Below are positions 53,406-61,483 of a DNA stretch of 64,000 bases, in pieces. Origin of the DNA: Sphingorhabdus sp. 109 (lineage in GTDB: Bacteria; Pseudomonadota; Alphaproteobacteria; Sphingomonadales; Sphingomonadaceae). The first letter of the stretch is position 1, and each line of letters starts with the position of its first letter. The notes under the pieces are model-generated. The model was not told where the DNA came from. It searched no databases and saw only the letters and a list, made by a program, of their open reading frames with translations. The translations under genes were made by a program, and so were the position numbers. The DNA lies in contig NZ_LR732707.1 in the NCBI RefSeq assembly GCF_902506555.1, positions 2,069,290-2,133,289 on the forward strand, written 5' to 3'.

Positions 53406-55393
53406 CCGATGAGCACAGCAAGCATTCGGAAAATTCGGATCACTCGCACGGAGGGCTAATCGACAGGCTGCTTGGTGGCCGTGCAGAAATGGTATTTGCA
53501 GGCCTTTGCGGTGCAACCCTTCTTGCCGGATGGCTGGGACCAAAAATCAATCTTCTGCCGGCGAATATTGGGTTCTGGTTTTTGGTAGCGGCCTATTTTT
53601 TCGGCGGCTATTTTACGATATTGGAAGCCTTCGAAAAAATCAGAAATCGAAAATTTGAAATAGATTTTCTCATGATCGTTGCCGCCGGCGGGGCGGCGTG
53701 GCTCGGGGCATGGGCAGAGGGAGCATTTCTATTATTCCTGTTCAGCATCGGCCATGCACTTGAAAATTATGCAATGGCCCGCGCGCGCAATGCCATATCC
53801 GCACTGTCTGACCTTGCTCCCGAGGAGGCGGTGGTCCGCAGGGATGGAGAGGAATTGCGATTGCCCGTGGCCGAGTTGGTAATCGGCGATATTGTAATCA
53901 TCCGCTCCAACGAGCGACTTCCAGCAGACGGTTTTGTTGTCAAAGGGGCGAGCAGCGTCAACCAGGCTCCCATAACCGGTGAGAGCGTCCCGGTCGACAA
54001 GCGTCCGGTCGACAATGCTGCAGCGGCGGCCAAAGCAGCCGATAAAGTCAAATCCGAACATAGGGTTTTCGCCGGATCCATAAACGGAAGCGGTAGCCTC
54101 GAAGTGCAAGTCACCCGATTGGCGTCGGAAACCACATTGGCCCGGGTTGTCGAAATGGTGAACGATGCGGAGACGCGTCAATCGCCAACGCAGAGCTTCA
54201 CCAATAAGTTTGAGCGGATTTTTGTGCCGGTTGTCATTCTGCTTGCAATCGCAACTGGATTTTCTTGGTTGGTGATAGACGAGCCAGTCTCCGATAGCAT
54301 TTACAGGGCGATGGCAGTCCTCGTTGCCGCCAGCCCCTGTGCGCTGGCTATTGCAACACCCAGCGCTGTTTTAAGCGGGATTGCCCGTGCAGCGCGGGGC
54401 GGCGTTCTCATAAAGGGCGGCGCGCCTCTCGAGATGCTGGGTAAGCTTGATTCGATCGCTTTTGACAAAACCGGGACCCTTACGATTGGCGAACCGGAGT
54501 TAGTCGAAACGGTGCCTTTCGGAGAAATTGGAGCAGACGAACTCATCGCTATTTCTGCCGCTGTCGAAGTGCATAGTGATCACCCTCTGGCGCAAGCTAT
54601 TGTGCGTGCTGCAGAAAAACGCCTCGGATCATCGGATCTGATCGCTACAAATTTTCAGAGCATAACGGGCAAAGGCGTTACTGCCAAAATCAATGGCGAA
54701 AAGGTCTTGATAGGAAAAGCGGGGCTGTTTCTCGACGATGATCAGGATTCGCTTCCTGAAGATGTCGCCCAAAAAGTCACCGAAATGTCTTCACGCGGTC
54801 GCACCACCATGATTGTCAGGCGTGGCGGCAAATTTATTGGCGTTCTCGGCCTCATGGATACGCCCCGCGCTGCAGCGTCCGAAGTGATAAACAAGCTCCG
54901 GTCTATTGGAATCTCACGGATGATGATGATTTCTGGCGACAATCAGAAAGTCGCCGACGCGATCGCCCTGGAAGTAGGTCTTGACGAAGCCTTTGGTGAC
55001 CTAATGCCGGATGACAAGGTCGAGAAAATTGCTCAACTGAGCGATCAGGGCGGAGTGGCGATGGTTGGTGATGGTGTGAACGATGCCCCCGCGATGGCAA
55101 ATGCGACTGTTGGAATAGCCATGGGAGCCGCCGGTTCCGATGTCGCGCTTGAAACGGCAGATATCGCGTTAATGGCAGATGATCTGGCAACATTGCCTTT
55201 TGCCGTTGGTCTCAGCAGATCGACAAGTAGCATTATCCGTCAAAATCTTTGGATCAGTCTCGGCGTGGTGGCCGTATTGATCCCGGCAACACTCTTCGGC
55301 CTGGGGATCGGCCCCGCTGTCGTGATGCATGAAGGATCGACGCTTGTCGTGGTCATAAATGCCTTGCGGCTGCTGGGATATAAGGAAAGTTAA
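53402..55393 (+). CDS. P1B-4 type metal-transporting ATPase (SPC motif)
   Basis: This 663-residue P1B ATPase carries the SPC membrane motif (S311-P312-C313) instead of CPC, which places it in the P1B-4 group (CzcP/CtpD-like, Co/Zn/Fe). Phosphorylation Asp is in DKTGTLT (D355). HP motif is VHSDHPLAQA and the hinge GDGVNDAPAM. The final helix has HEGSTLVVVINALRLL, also typical of P1B-4. There is no HMA domain, but the N-terminus is His-rich (HSKHSENSDHSHGG). It likely exports Co2+ or Zn2+. Confidence 0.93.
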   Translation: MTDEHSKHSENSDHSHGGLIDRLLGGRAEMVFAGLCGATLLAGWLGPKINLLPANIGFWFLVAAYFFGGYFTILEAFEKIRNRKFEIDFLMIVAAGGAAWLGAWAEGAFLLFLFSIGHALENYAMARARNAISALSDLAPEEAVVRRDGEELRLPVAELVIGDIVIIRSNERLPADGFVVKGASSVNQAPITGESVPVDKRPVDNAAAAAKAADKVKSEHRVFAGSINGSGSLEVQVTRLASETTLARVVEMVNDAETRQSPTQSFTNKFERIFVPVVILLAIATGFSWLVIDEPVSDSIYRAMAVLVAASPCALAIATPSAVLSGIARAARGGVLIKGGAPLEMLGKLDSIAFDKTGTLTIGEPELVETVPFGEIGADELIAISAAVEVHSDHPLAQAIVRAAEKRLGSSDLIATNFQSITGKGVTAKINGEKVLIGKAGLFLDDDQDSLPEDVAQKVTEMSSRGRTTMIVRRGGKFIGVLGLMDTPRAAASEVINKLRSIGISRMMMISGDNQKVADAIALEVGLDEAFGDLMPDDKVEKIAQLSDQGGVAMVGDGVNDAPAMANATVGIAMGAAGSDVALETADIALMADDLATLPFAVGLSRSTSSIIRQNLWISLGVVAVLIPATLFGLGIGPAVVMHEGSTLVVVINALRLLGYKES

Positions 55394-55519
55394 TCGGTGC
55401 GGCCATCATGCCGGTCGTGCTCATGGATGGAAGAGCGAGAGCCTGTTGAATATCAGATTTGAGCCGAGTTTAATGCAATCAAGCAGGGTTGACCCAAAAC
55501 GCAAAAAACGAGTGAAGAT

Positions 55520-56188
55520 ATGAGCGTTCGTCTAAAGATATTTCAGCGCGGTTTCGAATTGATACCATCATTCATTCTAGCCGGAATTTTCTTGGTATTC
55601 TGGTCGAAGGTGGCGAAAGGTCATTTAGATGCAATAGATAGAACCCTTTTGCTTGCTTTTCGATCGCCGAGAAATTCGGATATACTGATGGGCCCGGACT
55701 GGCTGCTCCAATTTGTCCGCAATATCACCTTTTTGGGAGATTCAACCTTCCTGCTTCTGGTCATATTTGCCGTATCATTCTTTCTGATCGCCAAAAAAGC
55801 CTATTTCAATGCATTCTTGTTGCCCGCTTTGTCTCTCAGTGGATTTTGGGCAGTATCCTTATTAAAAGATTTTTTCGGCAGGCCGCGACCTGCGATTGTA
55901 GAATATCTTTCTGTTCCCAATTCAGCGAGTTTTCCAAGCGGCCATGCCGCGAACTCGACTATCGCCTATATCCTTACCGCACTGGCGCTATTTAAACTCG
56001 TGCCAGGCCGATATGCACGTTTTTCCCTGATTTGTGGTGCGCTATTATTGGCTGTCTTGATCGGCACGTCGAGGATTGCCTTGGGCGTCCATTGGCCAAG
56101 CGATGTGCTGGGCGGTTGGATTTTTGGGCTCAGTTGGTGCTGTTTGTGGCTATTGAAAAATAGTAGAACAGATGCGCAATACATCTAA
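55520..56188 (+). CDS. PAP2-family phosphatase
   Basis: This 222-residue membrane phosphatase has the three PAP2 motifs: KDFFGRPRP, PSGHAANST and SRIALGVHWPSDVLGG, with about six helices. PAP2 enzymes release phosphate from lipid phosphates such as undecaprenyl pyrophosphate. In pbr-type operons a PAP2 protein (PbrB) supplies phosphate that precipitates exported lead, which fits the linked PbrT-like and P-type ATPase genes. The gap upstream (126 bases) suggests a separate promoter or read-through. Confidence 0.9.
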   Translation: MSVRLKIFQRGFELIPSFILAGIFLVFWSKVAKGHLDAIDRTLLLAFRSPRNSDILMGPDWLLQFVRNITFLGDSTFLLLVIFAVSFFLIAKKAYFNAFLLPALSLSGFWAVSLLKDFFGRPRPAIVEYLSVPNSASFPSGHAANSTIAYILTALALFKLVPGRYARFSLICGALLLAVLIGTSRIALGVHWPSDVLGGWIFGLSWCCLWLLKNSRTDAQYI

Positions 56189-56288
56189 AACCACTGCCAC
56201 GCCAAGCCAACGCGATGAACACTCAATCAATCGCTGACGGGGGACATAATCTATTGCGATTCAACAGGTCCTTTACAAAATTCAGAAT

Positions 56289-56305
56289 ATAGGGTAGCCC
56301 CCTAT
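56289..56305. promoter_or_regulatory. RcnR/DmeR-like operator
   Basis: ATAGGG TAGCC CCCTAT forms a short inverted repeat of the TACTGGGGG type bound by RcnR/CsoR-family repressors. It ends three bases before the ATG at 56309, so it lies in the promoter or leader of dmeR-dmeF and would allow autorepression. Confidence 0.6.
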
Positions 56306-56308
56306 GCT

Positions 56309-56584
56309 ATGTCACATACATCGGATGATAAAAAGCTTCTGGCGCGCGTCAGCCGCCTTAAAGGGCAACTAGAAGCCATTGAGCGGGCTTTGGAAAACAA
56401 GGCTCCTTGCGGTGAGATACTCAATCTTGTCGCCTCGGTTCGAGGAGCCGTAAATGGGCTTACCGTGGAATTGATTGAGGATCATGTCCGCGAACATGTC
56501 TCCAATCCTGAAACGGACACTGATGAAGCGCGCGCTCAAGGCGCGACAGATCTGATCCAGGTTATCCGGACATATTTGAAATGA
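56309..56584 (+). CDS. dmeR: RcnR/FrmR-family repressor (DmeR)
   Basis: The 91-residue all-helical repressor carries the metal ligands of the RcnR group at H3, C34, H59 and H63, equivalent to H3-C35-H60-H64 of RcnR, and the W-box-like LARVSRLKGQLEAIERALE helix. It should bind the G/C-tract operator upstream and release it with Ni or Co (or formaldehyde in FrmR members). Its stop overlaps the dmeF start as ATGA. Confidence 0.88.
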   Translation: MSHTSDDKKLLARVSRLKGQLEAIERALENKAPCGEILNLVASVRGAVNGLTVELIEDHVREHVSNPETDTDEARAQGATDLIQVIRTYLK

Positions 56585-57540
56585 TAACCTCCGAAGCTGC
56601 AACTCAAGCCGGACACGAACATGATCACGTATTTTTAGGCCAAAATCACGAACGGAACGAACGCCGGACCTGGTTCGTTATTGCCCTGACCAGCGTGATG
56701 ATGGTTGTCGAGATTGCAGCCGGGACAATTTACGGTTCGATGGCGCTGGTCGCCGATGGCTGGCATATGTCCACGCACGCCGCTGCGATGCTGATCGCTG
56801 CGCTCGCCTATCTATATGCACGCCGCAATGCCAAGAACCCCCGCTTCACATTCGGCACCGGCAAGGTGGGGGACCTTGCAGCTTTCGCCAGCGCAATTGT
56901 TCTGGCGTTGGTTGCGCTACTGATAGGATGGGAAAGTGTCGTCAGACTGGCAAATCCGATCCCGATCAGCTTCCCCCAGGCAATCTTCGTGGCCATCATT
57001 GGCCTAATTGTGAATCTGGTCAGTGCTTGGTTTCTCCGCGACGATCATGATCATCATCATGGGGACAGCCATCATCACGATCATAGCCACGATCACGACC
57101 ATCATGCTGAACACCATGGCCGGGACCAAAATCTGCGCGCTGCTTATCTCCATGTGCTGGCTGATGCTCTAACATCGGTATTGGCAATAATTGCGCTGAT
57201 AGCCGGCAGCATCTACGGATGGATATGGCTTGACCCGCTCATGGGTATCGTCGGTTCGCTTGTCATTGCGCGCTGGTCATGGGGTTTGATGCGCGATACC
57301 GGCTCAACGATGCTGGATTACAGAAAAGCGGGCGACCCAGTCTCAGCAAAAATCCGCTCGATCATCGAGGAAGCTGGAGACAAAATCTCCGACCTGCATG
57401 TCTGGCAACTGGGTCCAGGACACCATGCCGCTATTGTAGCAGTCATTACGGAAAGTGATACAGCCCCCGCTGTTTATCGCGAGAGACTGGCCGAAACCGT
57501 GGGGCTTTCTCATATCACCGTGGAAGTGAATCCAGCTTAG
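56581..57540 (+). CDS. dmeF: CDF-type Co/Ni exporter DmeF
   Basis: The 319-residue CDF has six helices, HxxxD in GWHMSTHAAAML and HVLADALTSV, a cytoplasmic C-terminal domain (KISDLHVWQLGPGHHAAI), and a His/Asp-rich loop (DDHDHHHGDSHHHDHSHDHD) between helices IV and V. This build is that of DmeF, which exports Co2+ and Ni2+. It is translationally coupled to dmeR. Confidence 0.93.
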   Translation: MITSEAATQAGHEHDHVFLGQNHERNERRTWFVIALTSVMMVVEIAAGTIYGSMALVADGWHMSTHAAAMLIAALAYLYARRNAKNPRFTFGTGKVGDLAAFASAIVLALVALLIGWESVVRLANPIPISFPQAIFVAIIGLIVNLVSAWFLRDDHDHHHGDSHHHDHSHDHDHHAEHHGRDQNLRAAYLHVLADALTSVLAIIALIAGSIYGWIWLDPLMGIVGSLVIARWSWGLMRDTGSTMLDYRKAGDPVSAKIRSIIEEAGDKISDLHVWQLGPGHHAAIVAVITESDTAPAVYRERLAETVGLSHITVEVNPA

Positions 57541-57561
57541 ACGGCTGGGAAAGCGCATTAA

Positions 57562-58110
57562 ATGGAAAACCTGTTTCTCATTGTAGCTCTTGCTGTGGGC
57601 TTGGCGATGGACGCCTTTGCGGTGGCGGTTGCTCAAGGGGCTGCAGGACATAATTCCATGTTTCACGCCACTCGAACGGGAATGGCATTTGGCGTAGCGC
57701 AGGGCATCATGCCATTTCTGGGATGGGCCCTTGGAATAGCTTTTGTTTCGGAGATCAGCGCTTATGATCACTGGATTGCTCTCATTCTGCTCAGCGGTTT
57801 AGGGTTAAAAATGCTTTGGGAAGCGCTGGGCAGGAACGAAAGAGATGCGGTGTCCAGTCTCTCAGGCTGGGCGCTGGGAACGGCTGCGATAGCAACGAGC
57901 ATAGACGCCTTTGCTGCCGGCATCATGCTGCCTGCTCTTGGCCTTCCGGTTTTACTGGCCTGTGTTATTATTGGGACAGTTACAGCTTTGCTTTCCAGCT
58001 TGGGCGTGATGATCGGCGGAATGGCAAGCTCGCGCATCGGGAGACATGCCGAAGTCGCAGGAGGCGTCATTCTCATTGGCCTGGGAATCAAAATCTTCGT
58101 CGAACACTAG
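57562..58110 (+). CDS. mntP: Manganese exporter MntP
   Basis: The 182-residue protein has six helices and two inverted repeats, each with an Asp in a conserved helix (AVGLAMDAFAVAVAQGA and ATSIDAFAAGIMLPA), the MntP signature. It exports Mn2+. It lies 21 bases after dmeF, so it is cotranscribed and no manganese riboswitch fits in between. Confidence 0.92.
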   Translation: MENLFLIVALAVGLAMDAFAVAVAQGAAGHNSMFHATRTGMAFGVAQGIMPFLGWALGIAFVSEISAYDHWIALILLSGLGLKMLWEALGRNERDAVSSLSGWALGTAAIATSIDAFAAGIMLPALGLPVLLACVIIGTVTALLSSLGVMIGGMASSRIGRHAEVAGGVILIGLGIKIFVEH

Positions 58111-58250
58111 CTACCTTGGATAAAGCCAATTGATCTGAGATTATATTTTCAGTGTATCTTGGCTGCGACTGCAAGTTTGATACGCTGAAATTCAGCTTTC
58201 AGTATCGAGAACAGATCGCGGGAACGACAACAACTGGACGCATTTCAGAC

Positions 58251-58392
58251 TGGCGGCTTCCAATGTTCGGTTGTGCGAAAGCAGAGGTCATCGGTTTGTT
58301 CACTTTAACGACCTCCAACGATTTAATTTCGATCTTCAAAGTTATAGCAGTTTACCTCACAACATCGAGCCAATATCGGAACCAACCGATGG
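58251..58392 (+). repeat. Direct repeat copy A, at the end of the MerA-like gene
   Basis: This 142-bp segment aligns without gaps to 61278-61419; I count 99 identical positions (about 70 percent). It starts TGGCGGCTTCCAATGTTC. Its right end contains the last codons of the MerA-like gene (PSVGSDIGSML) and about 106 bases of downstream DNA. The rest of the 246-base space after mntP holds no gene. Confidence 0.75.
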
Positions 58393-59715
58393 ATAGGCGC
58401 TCACCATTTTTTTCAGGTCGCTGGTGGTCAAATCAAGCCGCATCGCCAGACTGAAGAAATTGATGATTTCGGCATATTCCGGCCCCAGCAAATGCGCGCC
58501 CAATATCTTGTCGGTTTCATCGTCGATGATGACTTTGGTTGCAGCGCAGGTCTCCCCCACCCGAAGATTGGAATACCAGCCGCTTGTATCGTTTGTCGCG
58601 ATGCGCAGCTTGTAACCGGCCGCTTTTGCTTCTTCTTCCAGCATGCCCACGCGCGCCAGTTCGGGTATCGTAAATACCACTGTGGGAACGCCTTTATAGT
58701 CCGGTTTGGCATGATTGCCTTTCAGCATATTTGACGCAGCCACCTTGCCTTCAAACACGGCCACCGGCGTGAGCGGTGCACCTTTGGTGTCCGCCGCATC
58801 ACCCGCTGCATAAATTGACGGATTGGAGATGCTTTGCAGAAATTCATTCACTTTGACGCCGTGGGCGCTGGAATCGACGCCCGCCTTGTCCAGATCGAGA
58901 TAGTCGATCGCAGGAACGCGCCCCGCGCCATGCACGATCAGATCAACCGAATATTTTTGCGTGTTGCCGTCGACATCAAGGGTAGCCGAATAGCCGCTAC
59001 CTTCTTGGGCGATGGAGACGAGACTGGTCTTCTGAACCACCTCGATTCCTGCCTCTTTGCTTCGCTCCAGCAATTTATCGACAAGATCGGGATCAAATCC
59101 CTTGAGCGCACGCTCGCCGCGATCAATGATCTGAATGTCGCTGCCCGCGCGCGCCGCGATATGAGCGAACTCGAAGGAGATGAACCCGCCACCGACAAAC
59201 AAGATCTTTTTCGGGAGGCTCTCCAGTTCCAGAAACTCTGTGCTATCAATGAGATACTGCGCCCCAGGCAAATCAATTTTTCGGGGCTTTGCACCTGTAG
59301 CAATCAGCACCTTCTTCGCTTCCAGCAGCGTATTACCGCTAATCTCGATTTTATTTTTGCCGATAAATTTTGCGCTGCCGTGCAACGTGGTGACACCGTT
59401 CACATCGAGTCCAGATTCTATTTTTGGCGGCATTTTTTCCGTGAATGTCCGCTTGAACGCCATCAGGTCCGACCAGTTGATAGCCAGGCTGCCGGGCTCT
59501 ATGCCCTTGCCCTTCATCAAGGAAGCAGCGTCGAATATTTCGGCGCCGCGCCTCAACATCTTTTTGGGGTCGCATCCTCTAAGGGCACATGTGCCGCCAT
59601 AGGGTAGCTCGTCCACGACTGCGACTGACCAGCCAGCTGACGCACATTTGTTAGCCGCGGTGACGGCCGCCATGCCGACGCCCAGAACAACAAGATCGAA
59701 TTTTTGTGTTTCCAT
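58357..59715 (-). CDS. MerA-like FAD disulfide reductase without the C-terminal CC
   Basis: The 452-residue pyridine nucleotide-disulfide oxidoreductase has FAD-binding VLGVGMAAVTAANKCASAG, redox-active GGTCALRGCDPKK (C43/C48), NAD(P)-binding ILFVGGGFISFEFAHIAARAGS and a dimerisation domain ending PSVGSDIGSML. MerA has an N-terminal HMA domain and a C-terminal vicinal Cys pair that hands Hg2+ over; both are absent. It is the last gene of the merT-merP-GDCCVxC operon, so it is the likely mercuric reductase, or a thiol reductase serving the operon. It could also be dihydrolipoamide- or glutathione-reductase-like. Confidence 0.85.
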   Translation of the reverse strand: METQKFDLVVLGVGMAAVTAANKCASAGWSVAVVDELPYGGTCALRGCDPKKMLRRGAEIFDAASLMKGKGIEPGSLAINWSDLMAFKRTFTEKMPPKIESGLDVNGVTTLHGSAKFIGKNKIEISGNTLLEAKKVLIATGAKPRKIDLPGAQYLIDSTEFLELESLPKKILFVGGGFISFEFAHIAARAGSDIQIIDRGERALKGFDPDLVDKLLERSKEAGIEVVQKTSLVSIAQEGSGYSATLDVDGNTQKYSVDLIVHGAGRVPAIDYLDLDKAGVDSSAHGVKVNEFLQSISNPSIYAAGDAADTKGAPLTPVAVFEGKVAASNMLKGNHAKPDYKGVPTVVFTIPELARVGMLEEEAKAAGYKLRIATNDTSGWYSNLRVGETCAATKVIIDDETDKILGAHLLGPEYAEIINFFSLAMRLDLTTSDLKKMVSAYPSVGSDIGSML

Positions 59716-59730
59716 TTGAATCCCTCAATC

Positions 59731-59949
59731 TCAGCAACAGGACGCGATTGCGCCAGATGCCTGAGCCTCCTGAATGGGCGGACACGGAACGGTGCCAAAG
59801 GAGCAGTAGACACAGCAATCGCCCGCATTGGGTCGCAAAACAATCTTGCACCCCTTGCAGTCATAGAAGAACTGACAGGCATCGGTCGGCATGGTCTCGG
59901 TTTCCTGATGCCCGCAATCAGGGCAGGTCAATCTGGATTGAGGCTGCAT
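59731..59949 (-). CDS. GDCCVxC cysteine-rich small protein
   Basis: This 72-residue protein has eleven cysteines, including CPDC at 9-12, CKGC at 31-34, the signature GDCCVYCSFGTVPCPP (C45, C46, C49, C56) and a C-terminal CC (71-72). GDCCVxC proteins often lie in mer operons (and some are selenoproteins). It probably binds Hg2+. Its ATG overlaps the merP stop as TGATG, and the reductase gene follows 15 bases later. Confidence 0.88.
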   Translation of the reverse strand: MQPQSRLTCPDCGHQETETMPTDACQFFYDCKGCKIVLRPNAGDCCVYCSFGTVPCPPIQEAQASGAIASCC

Positions 59950-60302
59950 CAGCGATCCGCTCCATCAGCCACTATGCTGGCTGGATAACCGGCGTTGGTC
60001 GATGCAGAAGCAATTGCGGATGCATTTGCCAGTTTGGGATCAAAGGTCACTGTTGCGGTTTTTGCCTGAAAATCGACATCGACAGAAGACACGCCGCTGA
60101 CCTTGCCCATCGCCTTCTTGACTGTAATCGGACAGGCGGCGCAGGTCATTTTTTCGATATCGAATGTTTCAGTTTTTGGGGCATTCTGAGATGCCGCTTC
60201 TGCAACGGCTTGAGCACCGGACGTCGGCAACAATGCCACCGCTCCCAGTCCGCCTGCTCCAAGAGCGACAACGACTGTAAAAATGATGTAAGCAGGTTTC
60301 AT
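59949..60302 (-). CDS. merP: Periplasmic mercury-binding protein MerP
   Basis: The 117-residue protein has a signal peptide (cleavage about 30), a linker, and an HMA domain with MTCAACPITVKKAM, the CxxC mercury site. It passes Hg2+ to MerT. TTAGGAGAAAG precedes ATG 60302. The frame is open upstream, but that part overlaps merT and has no start context. Confidence 0.92.
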   Translation of the reverse strand: MKPAYIIFTVVVALGAGGLGAVALLPTSGAQAVAEAASQNAPKTETFDIEKMTCAACPITVKKAMGKVSGVSSVDVDFQAKTATVTFDPKLANASAIASASTNAGYPASIVADGADR

Positions 60303-60312
60303 AATCTTTCTC

Positions 60313-60711
60313 CTAATAAAAATACGGTGCCCACCAATCGATTGTGATGGATAGAGCGATGAGCAATGTTCCCACCCAGAGAGCGGTTTTCGTGACGATG
60401 GTGGATTGTGGTCGGGCACAATATGAGCCTTCTTCACAGGCAGGTTTTGTCCGAAAATAGACATGCCAAAAACCCGCAGCCAGAAACCCGAGGGTCACTG
60501 ACACAAAATACCACTTATAGGGTTCGAGCGCAGTTAGATTTCCGATCCACGCTCCGCTAACTCCAAGTGTTACAAGGACGAGTGGTGCGATGCAGCAGGA
60601 CGATGCCAATATAGCCCCGGAGATGCCGCCAACAGCCCACCAACTGCGTTTGTCCGGTGATGGAGCAGGCATTTCTGTCTGGATAGTCCCTGGCAAAATA
60701 TACTCTTTCAT
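60313..60711 (-). CDS. merT: Mercury transporter MerT
   Basis: The 132-residue membrane protein has three helices, the inner-face vicinal pair in ILASSCCIAPLVLVTLGVSG and the cytoplasmic-loop Cys pair ACEEGSYC. It carries Hg2+ into the cytoplasm for reduction. ATG 60711 follows the merR-merT promoter. It is the first gene of the mer operon. Confidence 0.93.
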   Translation of the reverse strand: MKEYILPGTIQTEMPAPSPDKRSWWAVGGISGAILASSCCIAPLVLVTLGVSGAWIGNLTALEPYKWYFVSVTLGFLAAGFWHVYFRTKPACEEGSYCARPQSTIVTKTALWVGTLLIALSITIDWWAPYFY

Positions 60712-60735
60712 TGCGATTGATCTTCGATGGAGACG

Positions 60736-60766
60736 ACTATACTCTCTGTAGTAACTACAGGAACAA
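60736..60766 (-). promoter_or_regulatory. MerR-type divergent operator/promoter
   Basis: On the minus strand TTGTTC (60766-60761) and TATAGT (60741-60736) are 19 bases apart. The perfect dyad CTGTAGT-T-ACTACAG (60746-60760) fills the spacer. It would drive merT and be twisted open by MerR with Hg2+; merR lies 10 bases to the other side. Confidence 0.85.
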
Positions 60767-60775
60767 GGACTTTTT

Positions 60776-61174
60776 ATGCAACCATCTGTCAAGCGCGGAA
60801 AACTGGCGAAAATCGCCGGATGTAACATCGAAACGATAAGGTATTACGAGAATATCGAGCTGTTACGCGCCGTAGATCGCACGAGCAGTGGTCACCGGGT
60901 CTATTCGTCCGATGATCAGGCGCGGTTACGCTTCATTCTGCGCGCACGGGAACTCGGTTTTTCAATTGCAGAGCTGAGAGGCCTGCTCGGCCTGGTCGAT
61001 TCCAACGAATATACGTGCGGCGAAGTGCTGGCCGTAACCAACAATCACATTACCACTATTCAACAGAAAATATCCGACCTGAAACGTTTGGAGCAAACAT
61101 TGTCGGACATGGCGCAGAAATGCGATGGCGGAGAAGTCCCGGACTGCGCCATCGTTGATGCAATGTTTCACTGA
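60776..61174 (+). CDS. merR: MerR mercury-responsive regulator
   Basis: The 132-residue protein has a winged helix (KIAGCNIETIRYYENIELL), a dimerisation helix and metal-site cysteines in EYTCGEVLAV and QKCDGGEVPDC. MerR itself uses three cysteines placed like this; the spacing of the last two is one residue shorter here. AAGGA precedes the ATG. It is divergent from merT across the operator. Confidence 0.9.
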   Translation: MQPSVKRGKLAKIAGCNIETIRYYENIELLRAVDRTSSGHRVYSSDDQARLRFILRARELGFSIAELRGLLGLVDSNEYTCGEVLAVTNNHITTIQQKISDLKRLEQTLSDMAQKCDGGEVPDCAIVDAMFH

Positions 61175-61277
61175 ATATGGCTCGGCCTTAGGCCCGCTAT
61201 CGGGTTATGGCAGCCCAGACGCTAATGTCTTCAAATGGGCGCGTATCGGACCGACTGCTATTGGGCCGTTGGCGATA

Positions 61278-61419
61278 TGGCGGCTTCCAATGTTCAGTTG
61301 AGTGGAAGCAGGCACCGCTTGCTAGTCTACGGTTAGCATCTCCAACCATATAGTTTCAATCTTCGCAACTACAGCAGCTCAACTCTCAATATTGATCCAA
61401 CATCAGAACTAACAGACGG
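61278..61419 (-). pseudogene. Direct repeat copy B: relic of a second MerA-like gene end
   Basis: This 142-bp segment is the diverged partner of 58251-58392. On the minus strand positions 61419-61387 read PSVSSDVGSIL, equivalent to the PSVGSDIGSML terminus of the MerA-like gene, but the frame has a stop just before and none at the right place. So it keeps the end and downstream flank of a lost reductase gene. The whole 61175-61483 gap contains no other gene. Confidence 0.75.
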
Positions 61420-61483
61420 GCATCAGAAAAAAATGGCTTTATAGATAACTACTCGGACGTTTGTAATGATGTGAGCATTAGCG

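Noticed and set aside
56808-56999. Minus-strand short frame in dmeF
   Set aside because: It is a shadow of a membrane-protein gene with a complete CDF signature.
58834-59607. Plus-strand 257-codon frame
   Set aside because: It is antisense to the MerA-like reductase and has no recognisable domain.
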